From Uloborus plumipes (Eukaryota; Arthropoda; Arachnida; Araneae; Uloboridae), in NCBI GenBank assembly GCA_038373865.1, contig JAXGGA010001067.1, positions 1 through 64,000 of the forward strand: a stretch of 64,000 bases of DNA. Direction: 5' to 3'. The position numbers and the translations under genes are program-made. The notes under the pieces are model-generated. The model had not been told where the DNA came from, did no database searches, and saw nothing but the letters and a program-made list of their open reading frames with translations. Positions 47,608 through 58,446 of the stretch are shown here, piece by piece (the first letter of the stretch is position 1; the number at the start of each line of letters is the position of its first letter).

Positions 47608-48064
47608 ATCTGGTATGGACCCCACACTACTTCCTTTTATGTGTAAATTTCTTAGTAGATGCCTTAAGTAAGTAATAGTGCTTGGAATGAGCAAGAAACA
47701 ATTCAAACATTTACGCCCCTAATGTGCCACGAAACAATGCAAAAAAATGATTTACAACGATTCATTTTCTAAATATCGCCAATTTTAGCATCATTCAGTG
47801 GATTTTTCGCAAAACACCGCCAATAGCGCTAAATTGAACCCAAACTCATAAAATAATTTTTTTCGCCAAATTTTTGGCCAATTTGGCGATAGATCACCAA
47901 GTTGGCGACAAGCACTTGGCAACAAGCACTTGGCGACCAACAGCTTGGCGATATATCGCCAAGTGGTAGCGCCAATTTATATCTCTTAAGTCTGCTTTGA
48001 TATTAACACTGATTCACCCCATAAAGGAATAAAACACCCCCTTGGGAACATTCAAGTGCAACCA
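47608..48064 (-). mobile_element. ACTTCC repeat family, copy 6 (reverse, truncated)
   Basis: The right terminus of the family (reverse: CCACACTACTTCC) begins at 47608, and the sequence follows the family to CTTGGGAACATTCAAGTGCA, then stops. The 5' half is absent. The same break point occurs in copy 8, so truncation came before the composite element was copied. Confidence 0.83.
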
Positions 48065-48925
48065 ATGACCTCCCATGACCTCCTATTAGGGCACCCCTAC
48101 TTTCGTTCAGTTTAGGTACAAAGGAAAACGGTTTTTGCGGCTTGATGAAATTTTTGCACAGCGATTCATATTATGTTCATCCTGCAGACATGCAGATACT
48201 GCCGTTTACCTGCCCACAGCAAGGAAAAATGCAGTTACTGCTAATTACCATTGGTTAAAAAACAGTTTTTTTTCATCGGAAATCAAAAACAGATGCTTGT
48301 ACCATAAAACTAATGTAACATAGATTTCAAAAATGCAAAAAAATGAAAATCGAAAAATTTGCAGTTACTGCCCTTTACCTGCCCACGGCAGTTTTCTTAA
48401 AAGTGATTCAACAATACTGCCGTGGGCAGGTAAACGGCAGTATCTGCAAAAATGAGTTTTCGAGATATTTGAAGAAACGCGTTTTTGATTTCCCACAAAC
48501 ATCTATGAAACATTGAACTTCGAACATAGGCGGTACTAAATGTTTATACCGATATATTTTTTGGGTAATCGATTGAATTTTGATTTTGCAAGCGCAGAGA
48601 GAGGTAAAGCAGATACTGCCGTTTACCTGCCCTTTTCACTCTAAATGTCATGCGGAATTGACTGGCAGTCGGCAGTAACTGCACAGTATGCTACTAAATG
48701 TCCAGTATTTACATATTTGACTACATGCGGAGTAGATATGTTATTACGAAATATATTATTGCATTGTGAATGATATGTTTTATTTAAAAATATACATAAA
48801 TACCGCGTATCCACTTGATATAGATTTAATATAAACGAACGCGAAATATAATTAAAAAATATAATGAAACTGTATTGTATTATGCAAAATATGAAGCAAA
48901 ACTTGATGATTCTTCAGCCATTTTT

Positions 48926-49718
48926 ACTTCCTTTTACTTAGTAAAGGAAGTATTGTGATCACAAAGAAAATTTCACTCAAAATTTGGTCTAAATTTTGAT
49001 TTTGCTCACCCCCGAATGAATGTTGAGTAGTTTTTTCGACCTATCAGTACGTGCATATGTACCTACTAACATATAAACAGCCGGAATATCCTTTTCGGCC
49101 ATGCCGCAGTTAATTACGACGAGTTTTCTCGTGACGTCTGTATGTACGTATGTATGTGCGTATGTATGTATGTTTGTATGTATGTGCGTATGTATGTATG
49201 CCTGTCGCATAACTCAAAAACTTTTTGCCGTAGAAGCTTCTAGTTTGGTATGTAGGCTCAGAGGGCGGTCTAGTTGTGCACCTCTCCTTGTGGTTGCATT
49301 CGAATGTTCCCAAGGGGGTCTTTTACCCCTTTGTGGGGTAAATCAATGTTAATTTCAATGCAGATTGAGTGATATGATTTAATGCAACTACTTGGCGATA
49401 TATCGCCAAACTTTTGGTCGCCAAGTGTTTGCCGCCAAGTTGGCGACAAATTTGGCGAAAAAATGATTTTTTTTTTAAATTTGGATTCAATTTGTCGTTA
49501 TTGGGTACATTTTGCGAAAAATTCACTGAATCATATTAAAATCGGCGATATTTAGAAAATAAATCATTGTAAAACATTATTTTGCATTAATTCGTGACAA
49601 ACTGGGGGTGTAAAAATTTGAGTTGTTATCTTGCTCACTCTAATGCACTATTTAACACTTGAGGCATTTATTATAGAATTTAAACGTAAAAGGAATTAGT
49701 GTGGCGTTCACACCAGAT
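48926..49718 (+). mobile_element. ACTTCC repeat family, copy 7
   Basis: The counterpart of copy 5 within composite copy 2. It is about 27 bases longer, mainly because of a longer (TATG)n-type centre near 49139-49200. Reading frames across it are repeat artefacts. Confidence 0.85.
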
Positions 49719-50046
49719 GTTTTAAAATAACTACAAATCAGCTAATGCTTTGTACTTTGCATCAAAACAAGAAATCACTTTGAGAAAAAGAGCGCTTGAA
49801 ATGCTTGTTGTGCTGACGATTTTTTTTCATAGTACTATTAAAAATGCAACAGCTAGAGATTAAACTGCAAAAACTATCGTCTGTTAGTATGAAAGCAACT
49901 GTAATTAAAAGAAAACAAAACAATGTAAATAAAATCATTTCATTGTTGCATTTTTGTTTGTCGTCTGCCAAGTTTGGCTTGTGTATCTTTGAAATCGCGA
50001 AAAATATTGTCTGCTAGTGGAGAGAAACTTTATTTGAAAGAAAAAA

Positions 50047-50488
50047 ATCTGGTATGGACCCCACACTACTTCTTTTTATGTGTAAATTTTTTAGTAGATG
50101 CCTTAAGTGTTAAAATAGTGCTTGGAATGAGTAAGAAACAATTCAAACATTTACGCCCCTAATGTGCCACGAAACAATGCAAAAATGATTTACAACGATT
50201 CATTTTCTAAATATCGCCGATTTTAGCATCATTCAGTGGATTTTTCGCAAAATACCGCCAATAGCGCTAAATTGAACCCAAACTCATAAAATAATTTTTT
50301 TCGCCAAATTTGTGGCCAATTTGGCGATAGGTCACCAAGTTGGCGACAAGCACTTGGCGACCAAAAGCTTGGCGATATATCGCCAAGTGATAGAGCCAAT
50401 TTATATCTCTTAAGTCTGCATTGATATTAACACTGATTCACCCCATAAAGGAATAAAACACCCCCTTGGGAACATTCAAGTGCAACCA
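50047..50488 (-). mobile_element. ACTTCC repeat family, copy 8 (reverse, truncated)
   Basis: The counterpart of copy 6 with the same truncation point near AACATTCAAGTGCAACC. Differences from copy 6 are single bases and short indels. Confidence 0.83.
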
Positions 50489-51040
50489 ATGACCTCCCGT
50501 GACCTCCTATTAGGGCACCCCTACTTTCGCTCAGTTTAGGTACAAAGGAAAACGGTTTTTGCGACTTGATGCAATTTTTGCACAGCAATTCATATTATGT
50601 CCATCCTGCAGACATGCAGATACTGCCGTTTACCTGCCCACAACAACGAAAAATGCAGTTACTGCTAATTACCATTGGTTAAAAAACAGTTTTTTTTCAT
50701 CGGAAACCAAAAAAAAAGATGCTTGTATCATAAAACTAATGTAACATAGATTTCAAAAATGCAAAAAAATGAAAATCGAAAAAATTGCAGTTACTGCCCT
50801 TTACCTGCCCACGGCAGAATACTTTACCACTTCTTTTTCGGTAGAGACAATGTTGCAGTAAATGTCAATAATATTTAAAAACTGCAAAGTGAATTGAAGT
50901 CATGAATTCTTTTAAACTGTTGGAAAGTCCGAACTGCGAGAAAATGCCATAAATTACAAGTTTCAATTGTTTTAATACCAAAATTCAATGTGAAAAATGT
51001 GCAAAGACTTCGTGAGTAAAATAAATAAAGCTAAACACAA

Positions 51041-51295
51041 TTGAAGGGTCAGGGGGGGGGGAACGGTAGTCACATTTGATTCATTTTGAGAAAAACGAAA
51101 TTTAAACTTTACGAACTCATAAACTTCCCCAGTATACTTGTTCTAAAATGACAATAATACATGGACTACAGTGTTTTTTCCCGAATATTGCATATACTAA
51201 ACGAAATTACACTTATTTTTCTAACAGGTGGTAGCATCAGTTTAAATTCAACAAAAAGTGGACTACCGTGGTTTTTCCCCCTGACCCTTCAATTA
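51041..51295. mobile_element. ~255-bp MITE with GGGTCAGGGG ends
   Basis: Terminal inverted repeats of about 30 bases run from AATTGAAGGGTCAGGGGG to CCCCCTGACCCTTCAATT, and continue to GGTAGTC/GACTACC. The interior is AT-rich and without a gene. The flank ACAC/ACAA is too short or altered to call a TSD. Confidence 0.78.
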
Positions 51296-51705
51296 CAAAC
51301 AAAAAACATACAGTTTATTAGGGGGAGAAAGAAAAGGGTTTTCAATAGAGAACAGTTACGGTGCCATTTTATTCTCTTCTACGGTTCCATCTTTCACCCT
51401 GCGGTGCACGTCGGGTTAAGGGTGCCAGTTTTTACCCAGGATACGGGTCAAATATTGACTGGGTGCCGCTGGAGCAACAAGCGTTTCACCCCTGAAAGAT
51501 GCCACTAGCTTAAATAGTGCAGTAATTTTTTAAAAATGCTGTCAGAAGATTTTTTTTACCTGAAAGCTTTTTTGGAAATTAGACAATCATCAACAAGTGC
51601 AAGAGTATGCATTTTTTTTAGAGATATTATTGCCATGTCTTTAAGCTTTTCTATCAATAACTCTGCCTAGTTTAGGACGCTTTTTATCTTGAACCAGGCC
51701 CTATC

Positions 51706-51900
51706 ACTTATTGTATACACCATACCATTTCATTTTTAATTACAAGGTATAAAGTACCGAACCATTTTTCTTACTAAAAAAGAAAGAAAAACTCATTACC
51801 AGATTCCTAGAAAAAGAAAAATAAATTTCGCTACACTACTTCCACCGGAAAAACTATCCAGGAGAGCACGAAATCCTCCAACCATCAGCCATAAACTTCC
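51706..51900 (+). repeat. Direct repeat, left copy
   Basis: About 195 bases from ACTTATTGTATACACCATAC to AACCATCAGCCATAAACTTC, repeated at 52181-52382. The pair brackets a palindromic MITE at 51931-52133. Differences are mostly poly-A length and single bases. Confidence 0.85.
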
Positions 51901-51930
51901 ACGTTTTATCTTGAAAAAGGCCCTAATAAG

Positions 51931-52133
51931 TATAAATGCAACGTTAGAAAAGCACAAATACGCAGGGCTAGTGCAGACACGTGTTTCGGCGTTGCAAGGA
52001 ACGCCTTTTGTAGAATGTCTGTGCATCCAAAAGCTCACATTTTTTTTGCGTTGATAAAGGCGTTCCTTGTAACGCCGAAACACGTGTCTGCACTATCCCT
52101 GCGTATTTGTGCTTTTCTAACGTTGCATTTATA
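51931..52133. mobile_element. 203-bp palindromic MITE between direct repeats
   Basis: Arms of about 85 bases from TATAAATGCAACGTTAG to CTAACGTTGCATTTATA, containing GACACGTGTTTCGGCGTTGC in reverse complement, are separated by about 40 bases. A truncated relative lies at 43784-43910. Non-coding. Confidence 0.87.
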
Positions 52134-52180
52134 TTTACCTTAGTAACACAAGGGTATTTATATACTTATTGTGTACTATT

Positions 52181-52382
52181 ACTTATTGTATACCATACCA
52201 CTTCATTTTTAATTACAAGATATAAAGTACCGAACCAACTTTCTTAGTGAAAAAAAAAAAAAAAAGAAAAACTCATTACCAGATTCCTGAAAAAAAGAAA
52301 AACTAAATTTCGCTACACTATTTCCACCGGAAAAACTATCCAGGGGAGCACGAAAGCCTCTAACCATCAGCCATAAACTTCC
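52181..52382 (+). repeat. Direct repeat, right copy
   Basis: Second copy of 51706-51900. The duplication is far longer than a transposon target duplication and too short and plain for typical LTRs (no TG..CA ends or primer site seen), so a tandem duplication is the likelier source. Confidence 0.83.
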
Positions 52383-53124
52383 CTTCTCTTCTTTTATTGC
52401 TCGGTTTCTTTTAAAGTTAACCTCTCTCCAATTTACGACGCCATCTGACGGCAAAAACGACGGCCCGAGCGCGTTTTATGATCTTAAGGAAAAATCGGTT
52501 TCACACAAGCGGACACCCCTGATTGGTTGGGATATGCCACCTCACCTCTAAATATTCATAGGAGGGGATCGGGAGAAAGAGATTGTTCGTCGTAAAAAAA
52601 AAAAAAAAAAAGAAAAGAAAAAAAAAAGAAAAGAAAAAAGGACAGGAATTCGTGTAAATAACTCCACTTACACCTTGGTTTTATGCTACCATGGGCGCCC
52701 ATAAGGGGGGGGGGCAAGGGGGGCCCGAGCCCCCCCCCCCTTGGAAATTAGTACTTCTGTTTTTAGTACTATTTATTCAGAAAAAAATTAAAACTTTTTT
52801 TTTTCTTCACACGTTAATGAATAAGTTATCAAAAATGCCAAATTGTAATAACTCTAATCTGCACTGAAATCGCTTTCAGAATTATAACAGTGTGTCTCTT
52901 CCTACATTCTTCAATAGAAAAACAAAGGCAGATTCATGGATGAACCGGCGCCGCATATGCATGGGAAACTCCCCCATGTCTGCGGACTAGCTGTTTGGTC
53001 ATTTCATTTTAAATCAACAAATTTTTTAAAAAGTTGTTGCATCATTATTTTTGATTTTGATGAAAATTTCCCAGACCTGAAGAAAATATATATTTTATTA
53101 AAAAAATATACCGTTTGACATATA

Positions 53125-54466
53125 GGCCATTTTTGTTGTTGGCAACAGCAAAAATGGGGCATTTATGATACTACTTAGTCTTATGAATTATAACTTTTTT
53201 CTATCAAAGATTTTGAGCTCAAACATAACTAATTGAAACCTAAGAAAGAGAGCTTTTTATATATCAAGAAATTTCAGATAAAAAAAAATATTTTTCAAGG
53301 TCAAAGTTTGATGAAAATCTCATTTTTTACTCCTTTTCAAAATTAAAAACCCATGAAGGGTTTAGAATAACAAGCCCTATTTTGATATCATATATTCATA
53401 TGCGTGGTTACTTATTATACAAAAAATTAGCTTGTTACTCTGCCCATTTTATGAGATATGCCACCGTAAAGTTGCAAATTTTCAAAAAAAATTTCAACGC
53501 TAAAAAAAAATGCATGTGAGAGTAAGGTAAAAATCATTTTATTGGTGGAATCTTAAGTACTTTTTACATTTAAAAAATGTAACAAAAGTTGCTTTGTTAT
53601 TCAAAGGCGCTTGGCAGTTATGGGGGTCTGAATTTTCATATGACTCATCTGAATTTGTTATGCACTGAAGCAACACGATTATTTTTGTAATTAATCTCAG
53701 ATTTTAGTGAAATTTAATTGTATTCTTAATTGCTAGTTTTCAATTATAGAAATGACAAAGAAGTGTTATGAAGTAACATATTTACACTTTTATAAGATAA
53801 TTTAAAAATTTTATCGTCTAAATCTCTTAACGCTCTCTTGTAGAACTATTTTCTTTAGTGTTTCGTCTCACAGAGAAGAGTTGATAAATGTTCGCTCATC
53901 ACAGGTGTGATATTGTGACCTCTTCCTTGTGCACACCATAGTTCTGATGCAGTCAAGATTTCCAAAATGTCTTGCAACTGAATCAAAGGCGCTAGTCATC
54001 CTCACTTGATTTTTTTAAATGACGTTCCTGGCCCTTTCGGATGAAAATAATTTATTCTGTATTGTTCTTCAATATTGACTACTTTTACTTGCAACACTTC
54101 TCCTAGCCACCAGTCACTATCATACACACGGCAAACATAATCTGGCAATTTTGGACGGATTCTTGTTTTTTGTGCAGCAGTTTCGTTTGGATTATGATAA
54201 AAAATATGGCTTGTTATTCCGAACCCTTCATGGGTTTTTTAATTTTCAAAAGTAGTAAAACATGAGATTTTAGTAGCAAACTTTGACCTTGAAAAAATTA
54301 ATATTTTTTAGATATGAAATTTATTGATATCCTATATGAAAAGAGCTTTCTTAGCTTTCCAAGGAACTATGTTTGAGATCAAAATTTTTGATAGAAAAAA
54401 AATTATAGTTTACAAGACAAAGCATCAAAATGCCCCATTTTCCTGTTGCCAACAACAAAAACGGAT
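53125..54466. mobile_element. TA-flanked inverted-repeat element with captured gene fragment
   Basis: Arms of about 280 bases are inverted: GGCCATTTTTGTTGTTGGCA near 53126 and, in reverse, CCGTTTTTGTTGTTGGCAAC near 54466, followed by GGGGCATTT and CCCATGAAGGGTT. Arms have diverged by about one base in eight to ten by eye. TA lies at each edge. The unique centre (about 53410-54185) carries the gene fragment on the minus strand. It sits inside the hAT-like element at 52690. Confidence 0.75.
53855..54204 (-). pseudogene. Decayed gene fragment, VYDSDWWLGEV motif
   Basis: On the minus strand, one frame reads FYHNPNETAAQKTRIRPK, LPDYVCRVYDSDWWLGEVLQ, VKVVNIEEQYRINYFHPKGP and GTSFKK to a stop at 54002. 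A shifted frame then gives SSEDD, an in-frame TAG, and further downstream APLIQLQDILEILTASELWC and a final stop at 53855. The series (YV...YD..WW.G.V, F.HP.GP..SF, then P.....I) resembles a C-terminal module of uncharacterised invertebrate proteins; this is from memory and unverified. The frame breaks show that it is not functional. Confidence 0.6.
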
Positions 54467-54746
54467 TATACATATCAAAGGGTAAATTCAAAAAAAAAAA
54501 AAATGTATACATTTTTGAGGTCTAGGAAATAAAACGAATGCATATGCAAATTTCTATCATATCAAAAATGGTGATGCACCCTCCCCCCCATTGGTTGATT
54601 TAAAATGGAATGATCCTATAGAAAAATATATTTTTAAATGTATTCTATGAAGAAAATATATGAGCCCCCCCTTAAAATTTCGCATATGGGCGCCCATGTA
54701 TGCTACTGCGGAATTTTCTAACCGCCCAATTTTTACGAAATACTAG

Positions 54747-56342
54747 CAGTACCCGCACGGCGATGCCCGTGCGAAAAATGTAAAGAAAGTCAACTGAATA
54801 AATTTAAATTCACTCCACCCTCTTAAGTAAAATTATTATATTCTTTAATTCAAATGTGCACCACGACCTTTTAAAACATTGATGACACTTTTAATGCCAT
54901 TTCAGTTTGTAGTGCTCAATGCGAGGATTATTTTAGTTTTAAAGACTTTTTTCTTCTTTTCGTGTGTGTGTGACGAACTTATTTATTTTTAGCGAAATTT
55001 TTATGTTCCAATGGAACCTTTGACACAACTGTAGAGCCAAGATTTTCGAAAACTCTCAACGACCACAGCAATATTGTCCTTGAAATTTAATATAATTCAC
55101 CGATTTAACCGTAATTTCAATGTAAAATTGGTCGCCAAATCTAAATTTATTAACATAGGGAACCGATTGTATCAGGTAGATCAGCCACAACCATTCTTCC
55201 ATGATTTTAATGTGAACATTAAAAGGAAAGAAATATAATGTCTTTCGTACCATCGCTTTGAAGTGATTACAATCTAACAGTGACCCTCAAATAATCAAGA
55301 TTTCACTGGCCGGGAAGTTTGGAAAATTTCCCGATTTTTGCCAAAATTTACGAAGCCAAATATGAAAAGTAACTGAATAGCGGTGTTACAGAAAATGTCA
55401 GAATAGAACTATTATTATTAAAAATTTAGTGATGGCGGCATTAAATACATGTTTTAAACATGCAATAAAATACTCTTTAGACTGCAAACAACTACTGTTC
55501 CTTCCCAGACAGTTTTCTTTTTCTTTGATTTGGAGAAAGTAGTGTTTCACTGGCTGGGAGGTTTAGTAAATTTCCTGATTGTCGCCAAACTTTACGACGC
55601 CAAATGCGAAGAGGAACTGAATAGCCATCCCTAAATTTTTAACAATAATAGTTCCATTGTGACATTTTCGGTAACACCGAATTTTGAGGAAGTCAACTTA
55701 ATAAATTCAAATTCACTTTAACCCCTCTGAAGACAAATTATTATATTCTTTAGCTCAAATGCGCTTCACAACCTTTTAAATTCCACTTAAAGTCATGTTA
55801 AAGTTTAAATCAATTCGCCAAATAAATATAAGAGACAGAAAGTTAAGTAAGTAACGGGAGATATTAATTAATCAAATTGAATAAATTTTCAAGGCTTAAA
55901 TCTATACGCAAATTTAAATCACAAAGTAACTTCAGGGACAAAAGAGCAGCTGATCAGGAAAATGGCTCTAGTGTTTCAGTTCTGCGTACAGAGTTAGGCC
56001 TTGAAAATTGATTAAATTTGATTAATTAATATCTCCTGTCCTAATTAACGGACAGAAACGTGCTAAAACTTTTCTTTTTCAGAAAAAAAAACCCTTTCCA
56101 ACGATATATAATGTTTTGGGGTGTGGTAAGGTTTTCTCCCCTCAATTATGGCGGATACACCAAAAATGAGACTAATTAATTAACTTAAAAATAACTAATT
56201 CGAAATTAAAAATTTGGCCTTCGAGGTGCACGAGGGCGGGGTACGTTCGAATTTTTGAGCCAAGTTTCAGGTCTGTAGGTGCTGTGGGGACTTCTGGCCA
56301 GCGGTTACAAACGAACAAACACCGTCATCTTTATATATATAG
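54747..56342 (-). mobile_element. Helitron-like element (reverse)
   Basis: In reverse it starts near 56342 with TCTATATATATAAAGATGAC and GGTGTTTGTTCG, a Helitron-type 5' end starting TC. It ends at 54747 with ACGGGCATCGCCGTGCGGGT and TGCTAG, a GC-rich hairpin before CTAG, followed by T. Length is about 1.6 kb, with no helicase remnant. An internal stretch is partly duplicated (CTGAATAG, TTTACGA.GCCAAAT at 55330-55380 and 55570-55625). Confidence 0.65.
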
Positions 56343-56536
56343 ATTTTTTAAAATTTTTCTAATTCAAAAATCAAAAATCGGACTTCGAGGTCTGGTGGCC
56401 AGCCCCTTTGTGCTTCCGTGTAAAAAATTCCAGGTCCCTGCGTGCGGTAGATTTGGCTGGAGAGCTCGGTCAGACAAATGGACAGACAGGCAGACAGACA
56501 GACAGACACATTACACTTGCTTTTATTATTATAGAT
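56343..56536 (-). mobile_element. Extra Helitron-like 5' head
   Basis: The 190 bases repeat, in diverged form, the head of the preceding element (reverse: ATCTATAATAATAAAAGC, a GTCTGTCTGTC tract, CGAAGTC). Tandem 5' heads are also seen in Helitron copy B at 36325/36627. A short (GACA)n tract lies at 56481-56508. Confidence 0.55.
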
Positions 56537-56659
56537 GACCTTTATAAATGATGTGTAAAATAGTTTTCCCCCCCCAGACACCACTTTTCTCGTTATTCGA
56601 CAAATGTGTGGCTCATTGTAAGAGTTATGCACCTCCATATTTTTAAATGCGCGTTTTTT

Positions 56660-57075
56660 TAATACGTTTTTATTACTTTCACATGTGGGTTTGTTTGTTT
56701 GTTTGTGTGTATGTATGTATGTATGCATGTATGCAACTCTGAATAAGAGATAAAATTCACGTTCTTTGCATAATAGTAATATATTTAATGCTATTATAGT
56801 AATATATTGAATGCTATTATAGTATGATATTGAATGCTATTATTAATACTAAAGGCTAAACTATATTACATGTTGATGTAATTTAAGTGTTTCACAAGTT
56901 TGTATGTAATTCTGAATGAAAAGTAGAATTCATGTTCTTTGCAAATATAAAAGTAATTATATTTAATACTATTATTAATATTAAAGGATAAACTACATTA
57001 CATATTGATGCAGTATAAGTTCATGGAAATTTAGCGGATATTCAGTAGTTTTGAAAGTCAGAGTATCATCAAATA
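56660..57075 (+). repeat. Dispersed repeat with TTTG tract, copy 3
   Basis: It contains TTTTTATTACTTTCACATG, (TTTG)n and (TATG)n tracts, GATAAAATTCACGTTCTTTG, ATTAATACTAAAGGCTAAAC and ACATGTTGATG as in the other copies. A Tc1-like transposon at 57078-58446 interrupts it just after CAGAGTATCATCAAA. Confidence 0.7.
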
Positions 57076-57077
57076 TA

Positions 57078-58446
57078 CACTGGTGGAAAAAAATTCCAAC
57101 ACCAAGAAATACTTACGCTAGATAAACGAAATTTGGTAAGCGTGTTTATACAGCTGAAAGATGACATCGATTTAAACTTTGCGCTCCGCGCATAAGTGTG
57201 GCGCAGCTGGCGTCACTCAGAACATGCAAATAAGGCTTGTAAGCATTGCCTTCATGTTAGCCAGGAATGCCTTTAAGAAGACGACGAAGCCATTATCAAC
57301 AGCTTACCGAGTTTGCACGAGGTCGTACAATTTGGCTAAGAGAAGGTGGATTTTCATTTCGCGATATTGCAGAAAGACTTGGTGGGAATGTTTGCACCGT
57401 GCATGATTATTAGAAGCCATGGTCAAGGGATGATACTACCTCAAGAAGATCGAGTTCCGAGCTGCCACGTGGCACGACTGAGAAGGAAGATCGTCAAATC
57501 CTGCGTACGACTGTGGCGCATCGCACTGCATATGCGGCTGACATTCGAGCTGCAGTTGGTACCGTCGTGACCCAAAGAATGGTACGAAATCGCTTACTTC
57601 AAGGACAGCTCCGAGCCAGGTAGCCTGTAGCCGGCATTCGATTGACTGCAAACCATTGCCGTTTGCGACGGAAGTGGTGTCACGACAGAGCTCACTGGAG
57701 GTCAGAGTGAAGATCTGTTGTAATTTCTCTTGAAAACAGATTCTGCCTTGGTGCCAATGATGGTCGTATGTTGGTCAGAAGGAGGCCAGGGGACCGTCTG
57801 CATCCAAGTCTAAGACCTAAACACATGGGACCTACACCTGGAGTCATGGTCTCGATAGCAATTTCCTAAGACAGCAGAAGCACTCTTGTGGTTATTCCAA
57901 ATACACTGACTGCGAATTTCGTCGTCAGTCTGGTAATTCAACCTATAGTACAGTCCTTCATAAGTAGCATTCAAGGGGGAGTTTTCCACAGGAGAATGCT
58001 CGCCCTCACACCGCTGCTGTAACGCGATGTGCTCTACAGAGTATTAACATATTACCATGACCTGCAAGACCACCAGATCTGTCTCCAATTGATTACGTAT
58101 GGGGTATCATGGCACGGCAACTCCAGCTTTATCCACAGTCAGCAAAGGCTGTCCTAGTATTGACGCAACAATTGCAACAAGCATGTCTCTCAATACCACT
58201 AAGTGACCTTCGGTACCTGTATGACACAATGCATGCACGCTTTCAGGCTTGCCTTCAAAATTCTGGAGGTTACACCGGCTATTAAAGTAACATAATTTCA
58301 CATTTTCACAGCATATTCTTGAGCTTAATGAGCCAGTGATCTTGTACATTTAATCAATTAAACATGTTAACTAGACAATTGCATTACTCAAATTTCCTTA
58401 TTATACGGTAATTTTTTCTTGGTGTTGGGATTTTTTTCCGCCACTG
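57078..58446 (+). mobile_element. Tc1-like transposon, full length but inactive
   Basis: Terminal inverted repeats of about 30 bases begin CACTGGTGGAAAAAAATTCC at the left and, in reverse, CAGTGGCGGAAAAAAATCC at the right, both continuing to AACACCAAGAAA. TA precedes the left end; the right flank is TT, so one TSD has changed. Length is 1369 bases, normal for Tc1. GC content is higher than around it. It carries one transposase pseudogene. Confidence 0.92.
57267..58285 (+). pseudogene. Tc1-family transposase pseudogene
   Basis: About 340 codons, the usual length. The start is MPLRRRRSHYQQLTEFARG followed by GGFSFRDIAERLGGNVCTVH, a helix-turn-helix DNA-binding region. Later parts read SVVISLENRFCLGANDGRM, PQENARPHTAAVTRCALQS, RPPDLSPIDYVWG and LRYLYDTMHARFQ, ending GGYTGY. 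In the DDE/DDD catalytic core the first Asp (family FSDE) is Leu, the second (QDN) is Glu and the third site is Asp. Several frameshifts, and a TGA in place of Trp before PARPPDLSP, also disable it. Confidence 0.92.

Larger units (their letters stand above)
46009..48391. mobile_element. Composite TIR element, copy 1
   Basis: Terminal inverted repeats of about 32 bases begin CTGCCGTGGGCAGGTAAACG at the left and, in reverse, CTGCCGTGGGCAGGTAAAGG at the right. TTTT flanks both sides (46005-46008, 48392-48395), a candidate 4-bp TSD. A subterminal motif GATACTGCCGTTTACCTGCC lies inside each end (about 46204 and 48194). The middle holds two ACTTCC-family repeats in opposite directions, separated by about 330 bases. 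No transposase; superfamily unknown. Confidence 0.82.
48417..50817. mobile_element. Composite TIR element, copy 2
   Basis: Same ends, subterminal motifs and nested ACTTCC repeats as copy 1, only 25 bases downstream of it. It is flanked by AATA (48413-48416 and 50818-50821), different from copy 1's TTTT. Small differences include a longer TATG-rich tract (49139-49200). The two copies thus share cargo but have their own target duplications. Confidence 0.83.
52690..54698. mobile_element. hAT-like element with GGGCGCCC ends and 8-bp TSD
   Basis: Termini are CATGGGCGCCCATA and TATGGGCGCCCATG. TATGCTAC is found directly on both sides (52682-52689, 54699-54706), a perfect 8-bp TSD. Subterminal G and C runs (52706-52740; 54665-54671) are also inverted. 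Further inverted similarity continues inward (around TTTCATTTTAAATCAAC). A second element occupies 53125-54466. No transposase of its own. Confidence 0.88.

Noticed and set aside
46009..50817. Simple tandem duplication or assembly duplication
   Set aside because: Each copy is bounded by its own inverted termini and a different 4-bp flanking word, and a 25-base unique spacer separates them. This fits two insertions better, though an assembly check is still worthwhile.
51706..52382. Solo-LTR pair or small LTR retrotransposon
   Set aside because: The direct repeats lack TG..CA ends, a primer-binding site and a polypurine tract, and the middle is a palindromic MITE.
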